Assembly: GCF_014656055.1 (NCBI RefSeq)
Contig: NZ_BNBR01000009.1
Coordinates: forward strand, 103,451 to 167,450
DNA length: 64,000 bases
DNA from: Streptomyces griseosporeus
GTDB taxonomy: Bacteria; Actinomycetota; Actinomycetes; Streptomycetales; Streptomycetaceae
Direction: 5' to 3'
Shown here: one piece after another, positions 16,369 to 24,620 of the stretch
How positions within the stretch are numbered: position 1 is the stretch's first letter
Layout of the letters: each line of letters opens with the position of its first letter
Made by a program: the position numbers and the translations under genes
The notes under the pieces: model-generated
Told to the model about the DNA's origin: nothing
Database searches by the model: none
The model's input: the letters and a program-made list of their open reading frames with translations, nothing else

Positions 16369-17300
16369 TTGTCACCGCCTCCGAACTTGCTCAGCCGCAG
16401 ATAGACGATCGAGCAGAAGAGAAGGATCACGAACGCCACGGTGGTGAGGGCGGACGCGTAGCCGAAGTTGTGGGCGTCGACGGAGGTGTGGGCGATGTAC
16501 AGCGGGAGCGTCGTCGTCTCGCCGGCCGGTCCGCCGCCGGTCAGGGTGTAGAGCAGGTCGACGTTGTTGAACTCCCACACCGCGCGCAGGAGCGTCGACA
16601 GGACGATGGCGTCCTTCAGGTGCGGCAGGGTGATGTGCCAGAACTGCTTGAGCCGGCTCGCCCCGTCGACCTCGGCGGCCTCGTACAGGTCCTTGGAGAC
16701 GGACTGAAGGTCGGCGAGGATGAGGATCGCGAAGAAGGGCACGCCCCGCCACAGGTCGGCGACGACCGCCGCGGGGAAGACGGTGGAGGTGTCCGACAGC
16801 CAGCTGGTGCCGTAGGAGCCGATGCCCATGTCGGCGAGGTAGCGGGTGATGCCGGTCTGGGAGTTGTACAGCAGCACCCAGATCGCGGAGGTGAGCACGC
16901 CGGAGACGGCCCACGGCGAGAACACCAGGGCGCGGCCGAGGCCCCGGCCCACGAAGGTCTGGTTGACGATGAGGGCGAGGGCGAGACCGAACAGCAGCTG
17001 GAGTCCTACCTCGACGACGACCCACTTGGCGCTGAAGGTCAGCGTGTCCCAGAACTGCGGGTCGTCGGTGAAGGCGTGGACGAAGTTGTCGAAGCCCGCG
17101 TAGCCGTTCCGCCACGGTTTGGTGGGGTTGTAGTTCTGCAGGCTGTAGTAGAAGACGCTGATGACCGGATAGGCGATGAACCCCAGCATCAGCAGGGCGG
17201 CCGGCGCGATCAGCAGGTACGGCAGCCTGCGCGGCGTGGCGGAGGCACGGCGCCGCCTCGGTGGCGCGGGCGGTTTCGCCACGGCTGCGGCTTGGGCCAT
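16365..17300 (-). CDS. carbohydrate ABC transporter permease, MalF type
   Basis: A 311-aa permease, first gene of its transcription unit. It has a basic N-terminus (RRRRASATPRRL), six spans beginning LLIAPAALLMLGFIAYPVISVFYY, and an EAA loop YEAAEVDGASRLKQFWHITLPHL. CGGAGAAC precedes the ATG. It lies 124 bases downstream of the dehydratase gene. Three 16-bp repeats with LacI-like cores fill the upstream gap, which suggests that import is switched separately from the GntR metabolic operon. Confidence 0.92.
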   Translation of the reverse strand: MAQAAAVAKPPAPPRRRRASATPRRLPYLLIAPAALLMLGFIAYPVISVFYYSLQNYNPTKPWRNGYAGFDNFVHAFTDDPQFWDTLTFSAKWVVVEVGLQLLFGLALALIVNQTFVGRGLGRALVFSPWAVSGVLTSAIWVLLYNSQTGITRYLADMGIGSYGTSWLSDTSTVFPAAVVADLWRGVPFFAILILADLQSVSKDLYEAAEVDGASRLKQFWHITLPHLKDAIVLSTLLRAVWEFNNVDLLYTLTGGGPAGETTTLPLYIAHTSVDAHNFGYASALTTVAFVILLFCSIVYLRLSKFGGGDK

Positions 17301-17328
17301 GACTGTTCTCCGTTCTGGTACGTCGTGC

Positions 17329-17376
17329 GGGAAGCGCGTCGTCCGGGAAGCGCGTCCCGCGGGAAGCGCTTTCTCG
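17329..17376. promoter_or_regulatory. three 16-bp tandem repeats, candidate LacI-family operator array
   Basis: GGGAAGCGC recurs at 17329, 17345 and 17361, exactly 16 bp apart. The third copy extends to GGAAGCGCTTTC, which has an AAGCGCTT palindromic core. The array lies 29-76 bp upstream of the MalF-type permease start, where promoter and operator should be. The spacing of about 1.5 helical turns would place successive copies on alternate faces. Confidence 0.5.
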
Positions 17377-17424
17377 ACGGGCAGGGCGGTGCGCGGTCGG
17401 TCGTGCGGTGCTTGAAGGCGGCGG

Positions 17425-19149
17425 TCAGCCGGCGTACGGGTCCTGGACCTTGCCCGGCCGGGCCAGGAACTCGAAGTCGCAGCCCGTGTCGGCCTGGGTG
17501 ATCTGGTCGTTGTAGAGCGCGCCGTAGCCGCGCTCGTAGCGGGTGGGCGGCGGGGTCCAGGCCGCCCGGCGGCGGTCCAGTTCCTCGTCGTCCACGTGCA
17601 GATGGAGGGTGCGTGCCTCGACGTCGAGGGTGATCAGGTCGCCGGTGCGGACGAACGCGAGCGGTCCGCCGATGTACGACTCCGGCGCCACGTGCAGCAC
17701 GCACGCGCCGTAACTCGTGCCGCTCATCCGGGCGTCGGAGATCCGCACCATGTCCCGCACCCCCTGCTTGAGCAGGTGGTCGGGGATGGGCAGCATGCCG
17801 TACTCGGGCATGCCCGGGCCGCCCTTGGGTCCGGCGTTGCGCAGCACCAGCACGCTGTCGGCGGTGATGCCGAGCGCGGGGTCGTTGATGGTGCGCTGCA
17901 TCGTCCGGTAGTCGTCGAAGACGACGGCGGGACCGGTGTGTTTGAGCAGGTGCGGTTCGGCGGCGATGTGCTTGATGACCGCACCGTCCGGGCAGAGGTT
18001 GCCGCGCAGCACGGCCACGCCGCCCTCGTTGGCGACGGGGTTGTCCCGGGGCCGGATGACGTCGTCGTGGTGCACCTGGGCGCCGGCGATCTGCTCGCGC
18101 AGGGTGTCGTACGACACCGTGGGACGGTCCAGGTGGAGCAGGTCCGGGATGCGGGAGAGGAAGCCGGGCAGGCCGCCCGCGAAGTGGAAGTCCTCCATCA
18201 GGTAGGTCTGTCCGCCGGGCCGGACGTTGGCGAGGACGGGGACCGTGCGGGCGATGCGGTCGAAGTCGTCGAGGGTGAGCTTCACGCCCGCCCGGCCGGC
18301 CATGGCGATCAGGTGGATGACGGCGTTGGTGGAGCCGCCGAGGCCGAGGACGGTGGTGACGGCGTCCTCGAAGGCCTCCCGGGTGAGGATGTGGCCGATC
18401 CTGCGGTCCTTGTGGACCAGGTCGACGATCGTCATGCCGGCCCTGGCGGCCATGCGGTCGTGCCCGGAGTCGACCGCCGGGATGCTGGAGGCTCCCGGCA
18501 CGGTCACACCGAGGGCCTCCGCGGCGGCGGTGAGCGTGGACGCCGTCCCCATCGTCATGCAGTGGCCGGGCGAGCGGGCGAGGCCGCTCTCCAGTTCCTG
18601 CATCTCGCAGTCGCCGATCAGGCCGGCCCGCTTGTCGTCCCAGTACTTCCACATGTCGGTGCCGGAGCCGAGGACCTCGCCCCGCCAGTGGCCCGGCAGC
18701 ATCGGCCCGGCGGGCACGAACACGGCGGGCAGGTCGGCGGAGGCGGCGCCCATCAGCAGGGCGGGGGTGGACTTGTCGCAGCCGCCCATCAGGACCGCGC
18801 CGTCGACCGGGTAGGACCGCAGCAGCTCCTCGGTCTCCATCGCGAGGAGGTTGCGGTAGAGCATCGGGGTCGGCTTCTGGAAGGTCTCACTCAGCGTGGC
18901 GACCGGGAACTCCAGCGGGAAACCGCCGGCCTGCCACACGCCCCGCTTCACGGCCTGCGCGCGGTCGCGCAGGTGGACGTGGCAGGGGTTGATGTCCGAC
19001 CAGGTGTTCAGGATCGCGATGACCGGCTTGCCGAGGTGCTCCTCGGGCAGGTAGCCGAGCTGGCGGGTGCGGGCGCGGTGGCTGAAGGAGCGCAGGCCGT
19101 CGGTGCCGTACCACTGGTGGCTTCTGAGGTCCTCGGGGCGGCGTGTCAT
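17425..19149 (-). CDS. IlvD/Edd-family sugar-acid dehydratase
   Basis: A 574-aa dehydratase binding an Fe-S cluster, of the L-arabonate / D-xylonate dehydratase-like branch rather than the biosynthetic IlvD. Predicted cluster ligands lie in TWSDINPCHVH, MGGCDKSTPALLMG and GDCEMQELESGLARSPGHC. The conserved IlvD/Edd blocks GASSIPAVDSGHDRMA, GLGGSTNAVIHL and RISDARMSGTSYGA are present. Its ATG overlaps the stop of the DHDPS-family gene (ATGA). Together the two would convert a sugar acid first to a 2-keto-3-deoxy acid and then onward, as in oxidative L-arabinose or related catabolism. This suits the arabinan-cleaving GH43 enzymes nearby, but the substrate is inferred. Confidence 0.88.
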   Translation of the reverse strand: MTRRPEDLRSHQWYGTDGLRSFSHRARTRQLGYLPEEHLGKPVIAILNTWSDINPCHVHLRDRAQAVKRGVWQAGGFPLEFPVATLSETFQKPTPMLYRNLLAMETEELLRSYPVDGAVLMGGCDKSTPALLMGAASADLPAVFVPAGPMLPGHWRGEVLGSGTDMWKYWDDKRAGLIGDCEMQELESGLARSPGHCMTMGTASTLTAAAEALGVTVPGASSIPAVDSGHDRMAARAGMTIVDLVHKDRRIGHILTREAFEDAVTTVLGLGGSTNAVIHLIAMAGRAGVKLTLDDFDRIARTVPVLANVRPGGQTYLMEDFHFAGGLPGFLSRIPDLLHLDRPTVSYDTLREQIAGAQVHHDDVIRPRDNPVANEGGVAVLRGNLCPDGAVIKHIAAEPHLLKHTGPAVVFDDYRTMQRTINDPALGITADSVLVLRNAGPKGGPGMPEYGMLPIPDHLLKQGVRDMVRISDARMSGTSYGACVLHVAPESYIGGPLAFVRTGDLITLDVEARTLHLHVDDEELDRRRAAWTPPPTRYERGYGALYNDQITQADTGCDFEFLARPGKVQDPYAG

Positions 19150-20057
19150 ATGGACCACCCCGCGGCGATGGCGGCGACCTCGGCGCGCTCCTGTTCGGGC
19201 AGCGGGCGGCTGGGCGGGCGGACGTCGCGGCGGCACAGGCCGAGGGAGGCGAGGGCCTCCTTGACGACGGTGACGTTGTTGGCGGAGCCGTTGGCGGCGC
19301 GCAGTTCCTCGAAGCGGCGGATCTGCTCCCAGACCTTCATCGCGGCCGGGTAGTCGCCGGCCCGCAGCGCCTCGATCATGTTCAGCGAGACCGACGGGGC
19401 GACGTTGACGAGGCCGGAGGTGAAGCCGGTGGCGCCCGCGGAGAAGTAGGAGGGGGCGTACGGCTCGGCGAGGCCGGCCACCCACACGAAGCGGTCCAGG
19501 CCGGCGTCGCGGGCGAAGGCGGCGAAGCGGGCGGCGTCCGGGACGGCGTACTTGACGCCGATGACGTTGGGGCACACGTCGGCGAGTTCGGCGAGGCGGG
19601 CGCCGGTGAGCTGCGCGTTGCGGATGTACGGCACGACACCCAGCTCGGGTACGGCCTCGGCGATGGCGCGGTGGTAGTCGACCCAGCCGGACTGGGAGAC
19701 GTACGGGTGGACGGGCTGGTGGACCATCACCATCCGGGCGCCCAGCTCGCGGGCGTGCCGGGCGGAGGCGACGGCGGTGGGCACGTCGTGGCCGACGCCG
19801 ACGAGGATCACGGCCCGGTCGCCGGCCTCCTCGACGGTCAGTTCGGTGACCAGGCGGCGCTCGTCGGGGGTGAGGGCGTAGAACTCGCCGGTGTTGCCGT
19901 TGGGGGTGAGGGTGGTGATGCCGCCGTCGAGCAGGCGGCGCAGCAGGGACCGGTGGGTGTCCCGGTCGACGGTGCCGTCCTCGGCGAACGGGGTCACCGG
20001 GATCGCCACCACGTCGGCCAGGGCCGCCCGCTGGGTCTCGAACGCCACGCTGCTCAT
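19146..20057 (-). CDS. DHDPS/NAL-family dehydratase or aldolase for a 2-keto-3-deoxy sugar acid
   Basis: A 303-aa (beta/alpha)8 barrel class I enzyme. The Schiff-base lysine is in NVIGVKYAV and the catalytic tyrosine in VVPYIRN; the NGNTGEFYALT loop replaces the GTTGES loop of DapA. It is therefore neither DapA nor a standard sialate lyase, and most likely acts on 2-keto-3-deoxyarabonate, 2-keto-3-deoxygluconate or a similar acid made by the coupled dehydratase. It is coupled by ATGA overlaps to both the GntR gene upstream and the dehydratase downstream. It is one of three members of this superfamily in the window (with 25717-26661 and 46768-47667). Confidence 0.87.
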   Translation of the reverse strand: MSSVAFETQRAALADVVAIPVTPFAEDGTVDRDTHRSLLRRLLDGGITTLTPNGNTGEFYALTPDERRLVTELTVEEAGDRAVILVGVGHDVPTAVASARHARELGARMVMVHQPVHPYVSQSGWVDYHRAIAEAVPELGVVPYIRNAQLTGARLAELADVCPNVIGVKYAVPDAARFAAFARDAGLDRFVWVAGLAEPYAPSYFSAGATGFTSGLVNVAPSVSLNMIEALRAGDYPAAMKVWEQIRRFEELRAANGSANNVTVVKEALASLGLCRRDVRPPSRPLPEQERAEVAAIAAGWSI

Positions 20058-20722
20058 TCCTGACCTTCCTGTTCCTCGCCGGGGGTGCCGGCCTCGGGGA
20101 ATGCCCGCCGCACGAAGGACGCGATGTGGGCGTGGAGGGCGCGCGCGGCGCCGTCGGCGTCGCCGTCCAGGGCGAGCCGCAGGATCTCCCGGTGCTCGCC
20201 GGCCTCCCGCTCCCAGGAGGGGTCGGCGGCCCAGGCGACGGCGGAGACCAGGGCGGCCTGGTCGCGGACCTCGTCGAGCATCCGGCCGAGCAGCGGGTTG
20301 CCGCACGGCAGGTACAGCGCGCGGTGGAACTCCCGGTTGGCGAGGGAGCGTTCGGCGGTGTCGGTGGCGTCGTCGGCGCGGGTGAGGGCGGCCTGGGCGG
20401 CCTCCAGGGAGGCGCCGCGGCGGACGGCCCGCTTCAGGGCCTCGGGTTCGAGGAGCAGCCGCACGTCGTAGACCTCGCGCGCCATGTCCGCGTCCACCAT
20501 GCGCACCGTGACGCCCTTGTACTGGCTCATGACGACCAGACCCGTGCCGGCCAGGGTCTTGAGCGCCTCGCGCACCGGGGTCTTGGAGACCCCGAACTGC
20601 GCGGCCAGCTCGGTCTCGACCAGGGCCTGACCCGGCGTCAGCCGCCCGGTGAGGATGCGTCGTTTGATCTCCTCCAGCACGTACTGCGTGCGGGAGGGGA
20701 TCGGCATGGGCACAGAGGTCAT
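20054..20722 (-). CDS. GntR-family (FadR/FCD) transcriptional regulator
   Basis: A 222-aa regulator and first gene of the dehydratase operon. It has an N-terminal winged helix (about 8-75) with the GntR signature LTPGQALVETELAAQFGVSKTPVREALKTL, and an FCD all-helical effector domain (about 85-210) with conserved metal or ligand residues (FHRALYLPCGN…EHREILRLALDGD). FCD regulators typically sense sugar acids and repress their own operon. I start it at the ATG at 20722 (GAGAGG upstream) rather than an in-frame ATG at 20773. Palindromes at 20784-20806 are candidate binding sites. Confidence 0.9.
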   Translation of the reverse strand: MTSVPMPIPSRTQYVLEEIKRRILTGRLTPGQALVETELAAQFGVSKTPVREALKTLAGTGLVVMSQYKGVTVRMVDADMAREVYDVRLLLEPEALKRAVRRGASLEAAQAALTRADDATDTAERSLANREFHRALYLPCGNPLLGRMLDEVRDQAALVSAVAWAADPSWEREAGEHREILRLALDGDADGAARALHAHIASFVRRAFPEAGTPGEEQEGQE

Positions 20723-20783
20723 GCGCGCCTCTCGGATCTTCGCGGGATCTGTGTCCCGCGTATGGGATCTCACGTATCGCGTC

Positions 20784-20806
20784 TCATATATGACGTACGA
20801 AGTACG
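20784..20806. promoter_or_regulatory. candidate GntR operator: two adjacent palindromes
   Basis: TCATATATGA (20784-20793) is a perfect palindrome. It abuts CGTAC-GAA-GTACG (20794-20806), a perfect interrupted palindrome. The pair lies 62-84 bp upstream of the gntR start and is strikingly AT-rich for this genome. The MBL-fold gene downstream is read the same way, so this gap serves the gntR operon. Confidence 0.5.
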
Positions 20807-20874
20807 ACGCGTTGAAGGTAGGAGCGCCCCTGTGTTTCGTCAATGCTTCTGACAAAGGAAGTCGAGGCGACCTG

Positions 20875-21624
20875 TCAGAGGGTGTGGGTGTCGCCCTCCA
20901 CGGCGGCGGCGGTGGGACCGCCGAAGACGGCGGCGGCCTGGGCGGTCGCCGCCTCGCGGGTGAGAGTGGGCCCGACATGGGTCACGAGGAGCCGCCGGGC
21001 GCCCCGCGCGCAGGCGCCGGCGTCCTCCGGGGTGAGATGCACACGCTGTTCGCCTTCGCGATGCCGGTCGATGTCGGCCTCGCACAGGAAGAGGTCCGCG
21101 CCCGCCGCGAGTCCGTCGAGGGCGGCGCAGGGTCCGCTGTCCCCGGAGTACGCGAGCACCTTGCCGTCGCAGGCGGCGCGCAGCCCGTACGCCTCGGTGT
21201 CGTGCACGACGGCGCGTGCGGTGAGGGTCAGCCCTCCGTGCCGGGCCGTGTGCCCGTCGGACAAGGGACGGAAGTCGAAGATGCCGGTCAGGAAGGAGGC
21301 GTCGGGACGGCCGAAGAAGCCGGCCAGGCGCGCAGCGCAGTCACGCGGGGCGTAGACGGGGACCGGCGCGGGCGGGGTGAGGCCGCCGAACGCGAGACCG
21401 TAGACGGCGGCGAGGAGATCGGCGCTGTGATCGGCGTGCAGATGGGAGATCCAGATCGCGTCGAGCCGCGCCGGATCCGTGTGCCGCCGCAACTCCGCGA
21501 AGGTCCCGAACCCGGCGTCCACCCACACCTCGGCACCGCCGCCGCGCACCAGATACCCGGAGGCGGGCCGGCCGGGGCCGGGGTGCGGGGAGGCGGTGCC
21601 GAGGACGGTGAGGGCGAGGGGCAT
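20875..21624 (-). CDS. MBL-fold metallo-hydrolase
   Basis: A 249-aa metallo-beta-lactamase-fold hydrolase. The zinc motif HLHADHS (about residue 60) is intact, followed by a metal-binding Asp in LAYSGDSGPC and a final His in LLVTHVGPT. The closest general type is the RNase Z / phosphodiesterase-like group (arylsulfatase AtsA or tRNase Z-like), but nothing indicates a substrate. It begins with ATG at 21624 and stands alone between the gntR operon and a lipoprotein gene, both transcribed in the same direction. Confidence 0.85.
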   Translation of the reverse strand: MPLALTVLGTASPHPGPGRPASGYLVRGGGAEVWVDAGFGTFAELRRHTDPARLDAIWISHLHADHSADLLAAVYGLAFGGLTPPAPVPVYAPRDCAARLAGFFGRPDASFLTGIFDFRPLSDGHTARHGGLTLTARAVVHDTEAYGLRAACDGKVLAYSGDSGPCAALDGLAAGADLFLCEADIDRHREGEQRVHLTPEDAGACARGARRLLVTHVGPTLTREAATAQAAAVFGGPTAAAVEGDTHTL

Positions 21625-21657
21625 GGGGGGACCCTACGGGGATGGCCTCGGGCGGGC

Positions 21658-21673
21658 GGCGCGGATCCGCGCC
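21658..21673. other. 16-bp perfect palindrome in an intergenic gap
   Basis: GGCGCGGATCCGCGCC lies between the lipoprotein stop (21780) and the MBL start (21624). It could be the stem of a terminator for the lipoprotein gene or a binding site; no U-tract follows. Confidence 0.35.
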
Positions 21674-21779
21674 CGGTCCGGGCGGGCCGGCCCGCTTCGG
21701 TGGCCGGAGGGGGGCAAGGCTGTGGCCCGCCGCTGGGCGGCCCGGCGACCTCCGCGCTCGGGGCGGGCCGTCGTCGGGC

Positions 21780-22448
21780 TCAGGTCGGGTCGGCCCACGG
21801 GTCGGTCCGCAGGTCCAGGCCGAACTGGCGGTGCAGGCGCGTCTGGAGCGCCTTCAGGCCCTTGACGCCCTCGCCGAACTCCTTCCAGCCGTGATCGATC
21901 TGCTCCCGCGACTTCGGGTCGTCCTCCGTCCCGCGGCCGAGCGCGGAGGCGTTGTAGACATCGCCCGCGCCACTGCTGAGGTGCTGCAGCGCGGTCTTCC
22001 AGGCCGTCTGGGTGGCGCGGTCCGGGATGGGCGCGTACTTCTGCGCCGCGTGCACCGTGTCGAACAAGCCGGTGAAGTCGATGATCAGCGCGTCCCTCTC
22101 GTGGCGGGCCTGCACGTCGGCGGCGACGCCCATGACGTCGACGAGCTGGTCCTCGCCGCCGGAGGTGAACCAGCCGGTGACGGCGGCGCGCGGCGAGAGC
22201 GAGACGGATGCCGACGGGGACGGAGATACGGAGGACGGCGTGGGCGTCGACCGCGGGGCGGACGGCGTGGAGGCGCTCGTGGCCGACTCGGCGGCCCCCA
22301 CGGGCTCGTCCTCGTCGGAGCAGGCCGAGAGGACCGCCAGGCCCGCGCAGAGCAGCGCGGCACACCACACCCGGCGCGCCCCGCCCCGGCCGGCCGACCT
22401 CCCCGCCCGCGTCCCGGTCAGGCCGCTGCACACCCCTGCTCTCGGCAT
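21780..22448 (-). CDS. putative lipoprotein
   Basis: A 222-aa exported protein of unknown function. A basic start is followed by the hydrophobic core VWCAALLCAGLAVLSAC; the lipobox LSAC places the lipid-bearing Cys at about residue 43. A Ser/Thr/Pro linker runs from about 50 to 90. The globular part (about 95-222) is helical and charged, with a Trp-containing C-terminus (HGWKEFGEGVKGLKAL). I recognise no domain. The ATG at 22448 is close to the left end of a 90-base gap from the next gene. Confidence 0.8.
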   Translation of the reverse strand: MPRAGVCSGLTGTRAGRSAGRGGARRVWCAALLCAGLAVLSACSDEDEPVGAAESATSASTPSAPRSTPTPSSVSPSPSASVSLSPRAAVTGWFTSGGEDQLVDVMGVAADVQARHERDALIIDFTGLFDTVHAAQKYAPIPDRATQTAWKTALQHLSSGAGDVYNASALGRGTEDDPKSREQIDHGWKEFGEGVKGLKALQTRLHRQFGLDLRTDPWADPT

Positions 22449-22541
22449 GAACTCCCCCTCGTCACAGGCCGGTTGCAGAGCACCGTAGCGCGGGCGGCAG
22501 GCGGGCCGCAGCCCCTTCGCGGTCCCGGTGGAAGCCGGCTC

Positions 22542-23135
22542 TCAGGCCTGCCGCGTCCAGCCCGGGTCCCGGCCGCTCAGCCCCACCGTGCGGTCCAGCA
22601 GGGGCGCGTCCTCGGGGACCGGGACGACCGGGCCGAAGATGCCGTTGCCCTCGGCGTCGACGGAGGCGAGCAGGAAGTCGTACGACACCCGCAGCGCGGT
22701 CGGGTCGGGCTCGTACTCCTGGCCGGTCGCGCGGGCCAGGTCCCAGCCGTGGACGACCAGTTCGTCCACGGCGACGGCGGCGGCCACCGCGCCCGGCAGG
22801 TCCACGCTGCCCGCGCGGGTCATGCCGGTCCAGGCGGCCGGGTCGCGGAAGGCGTCGGCGAGTTCGTCGAGGGCCTTGGGGAGTGCCGCGCGCCAGTCGG
22901 GGCCGACGTCCTGCGTGGTGGCGTCCGGGGCGGTGTCGGTGGTGGGGCCGAGATCCTTGCGGGCGGCGTCCCGGAAGGCGATGGCCACGCCGTGCACATG
23001 GCCCAGCATGTTGCGCACCGCGACCCCCGGGCAGGGGGTGGGGTCGTCCAGCTGTCCGTCGCGCACGCCCTCCACGAGGCGCGCCAGGATCCGGGTCTGG
23101 GGTGCGAAGTCGAAGGTTTGGCTCGTGTCGGTCAT
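22542..23135 (-). CDS. TIGR03086-type DinB/mycothiol-dependent maleylpyruvate-isomerase-like protein
   Basis: A 197-aa four-helix-bundle protein of the DinB/MDMPI superfamily common in actinobacteria. It contains the family pattern LDDPTPCPGVAVRNMLGHVHGVA (N-terminal metal-ligand histidine region) and VAVDELVVHGWDLARATGQ (second histidine, WDLA motif). Members are thought to be mycothiol-dependent thiol transferases, but the substrate is unknown. I used the ATG at 23135; a 20-codon upstream extension lacks a ribosome site. It is divergent from the MFS gene at 23268. Confidence 0.85.
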   Translation of the reverse strand: MTDTSQTFDFAPQTRILARLVEGVRDGQLDDPTPCPGVAVRNMLGHVHGVAIAFRDAARKDLGPTTDTAPDATTQDVGPDWRAALPKALDELADAFRDPAAWTGMTRAGSVDLPGAVAAAVAVDELVVHGWDLARATGQEYEPDPTALRVSYDFLLASVDAEGNGIFGPVVPVPEDAPLLDRTVGLSGRDPGWTRQA

Positions 23136-23267
23136 CCGTGGCTCCTCGCCGTAGGGGCTCTCGGAAGGGTGACCGACGCCGGCCCCGGAACTCATCGGCC
23201 GGCCCGGAACTTTCCGGGGAATGTGCCCGATCCCCGCCCGGGGGCCTTAGGACCAGCATGGCCGGAC

Positions 23268-24620
23268 ATGACGAGCAAGCGATCGAGGTCGCCGCTGCCG
23301 CACGTGCTGCGCGACCGCAACGCGGGGATCTACCTGACCGGGGTGGTGGTCTCCGGCTTCGGCACGGCGGCGCTGTGGCTGGCGGCCGGCGTGTGGGTGA
23401 AGGACCTGACCGGCTCCGACGGGCTGGCCGCGCTGTGCCAGCTGGCGATGTGGGCGCCGGTCCTGGCGGGCCCGGCGCTGGGCACACTCGCCGACCGGGT
23501 CCGCCGCAGACCGCTGCTGATCGGCGTGAGCCTGCTGCCGGCCGCCCTGCTGCCGGCCCTGTCGGCGGTCGGCTCGGCGGACCGGGTGTGGCTCGTCCTC
23601 GCGGTGCTGTTCGTCTACGGCACCGCGGGCGTCGTCCATGACGCGGCCGAGTCGGCGCTGGTCGCGTCCGCGGTGGACGCGCGGCTGCTCGGCGACTTCA
23701 ACGGGCTGCGCATGACGGCCACCGAGAGCATGAAGCTGCTGGCCCCGCTCGCGGGGGCGGGCCTGTACGCGGCGTATGGCGGGCCGGGCGTCGCCCTGCT
23801 GGACGCGCTCACCTTCGTCCTCGCCGCCGGCGTCTACGCCGCGCTGCGCGTCCGCGAGGAGAAGCCGCCCCCGCCCGAGTCCGGCTGGCGCACGCGGACC
23901 GCGGAGGGCGCGCGGTACCTGTGGGGGCGTCCCCGGCTGCGGCTGCTGGTGCTGGCCGGCGGCGCGACGATGCTGTGCTCCGGGATCAACGGGGCCCTCG
24001 TCTACGCCGTCGTCGACGGCCTCGGCCGCTGCCCCGCGTACGCCGGGGTGCTCGCCGCCGCGCAGGGCGCGGGCACGGTGGTGGCCGGGCTGGTCGCGGG
24101 TCCGGCGCTGCGCCGCCTGGGCGCGGTCCGGTTCGCGGTGTACGGCAGCGCGCTCGCGGCCGTCGCGGCGGCGCTGCGGGCGGTGCCGTCGGACGCGGTG
24201 GCCGTGGTGTGCAGCGCGGTCTACGGCGTGGGGCTGCCGTGCGCGCTGATCGCCGCGATGACCGCCGTACAGCGCGAGACGCCGGGGCCGTTGCTGGGCC
24301 GCGTGGCGGCCACGGCGAACACGCTGCTGTTCGCGCCGACGGTGGCGGGACTGGCGGTGGGCGCGGGCCTGGTGGAGCTGGCCGACCACCGTCTGGTCCT
24401 GCCGGCCCTCGGCGCGGTGTGGCTGACGGCGCCGGCGGTCCTGGCCCGCCGGGGCCGGGAGGTGTGCGGCGTGGGCGTGTACCGCGAGGGGGACGAGGAC
24501 GGGTACCGGCCAGGGGACGAGGACGGGGGTCAGCCCCAGCCCGGTACCCGTACGGCTCACCCCCCGGCGAGTGCCGACCGTACCGCCGACAGGTCGGCGT
24601 CCGACGCCAGCCCCGCGTGA
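23268..24620 (+). CDS. MFS transporter
   Basis: A 450-aa major facilitator of the enterobactin-exporter/DHA3-like type with about 12 hydrophobic segments. It has the A-like motif GTLADRVRRRPLLIG after span 2 and a second half beginning LRLLVLAGGATMLCSGING. The C-terminal 45 residues are hydrophilic and rich in Asp/Glu/Gly/Pro (two GDEDG units). The start at 23268 has only a weak AGGA. Its final 64 bases overlap, antisense, the end of the gene at 24557-25720. The substrate is unknown. Confidence 0.85.
   Translation: MTSKRSRSPLPHVLRDRNAGIYLTGVVVSGFGTAALWLAAGVWVKDLTGSDGLAALCQLAMWAPVLAGPALGTLADRVRRRPLLIGVSLLPAALLPALSAVGSADRVWLVLAVLFVYGTAGVVHDAAESALVASAVDARLLGDFNGLRMTATESMKLLAPLAGAGLYAAYGGPGVALLDALTFVLAAGVYAALRVREEKPPPPESGWRTRTAEGARYLWGRPRLRLLVLAGGATMLCSGINGALVYAVVDGLGRCPAYAGVLAAAQGAGTVVAGLVAGPALRRLGAVRFAVYGSALAAVAAALRAVPSDAVAVVCSAVYGVGLPCALIAAMTAVQRETPGPLLGRVAATANTLLFAPTVAGLAVGAGLVELADHRLVLPALGAVWLTAPAVLARRGREVCGVGVYREGDEDGYRPGDEDGGQPQPGTRTAHPPASADRTADRSASDASPA

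Noticed and set aside
23258..23641. Alternative MFS start at the ATG at 23258
   Set aside because: It is in another frame (Ala/Arg-rich) and gives no membrane protein.
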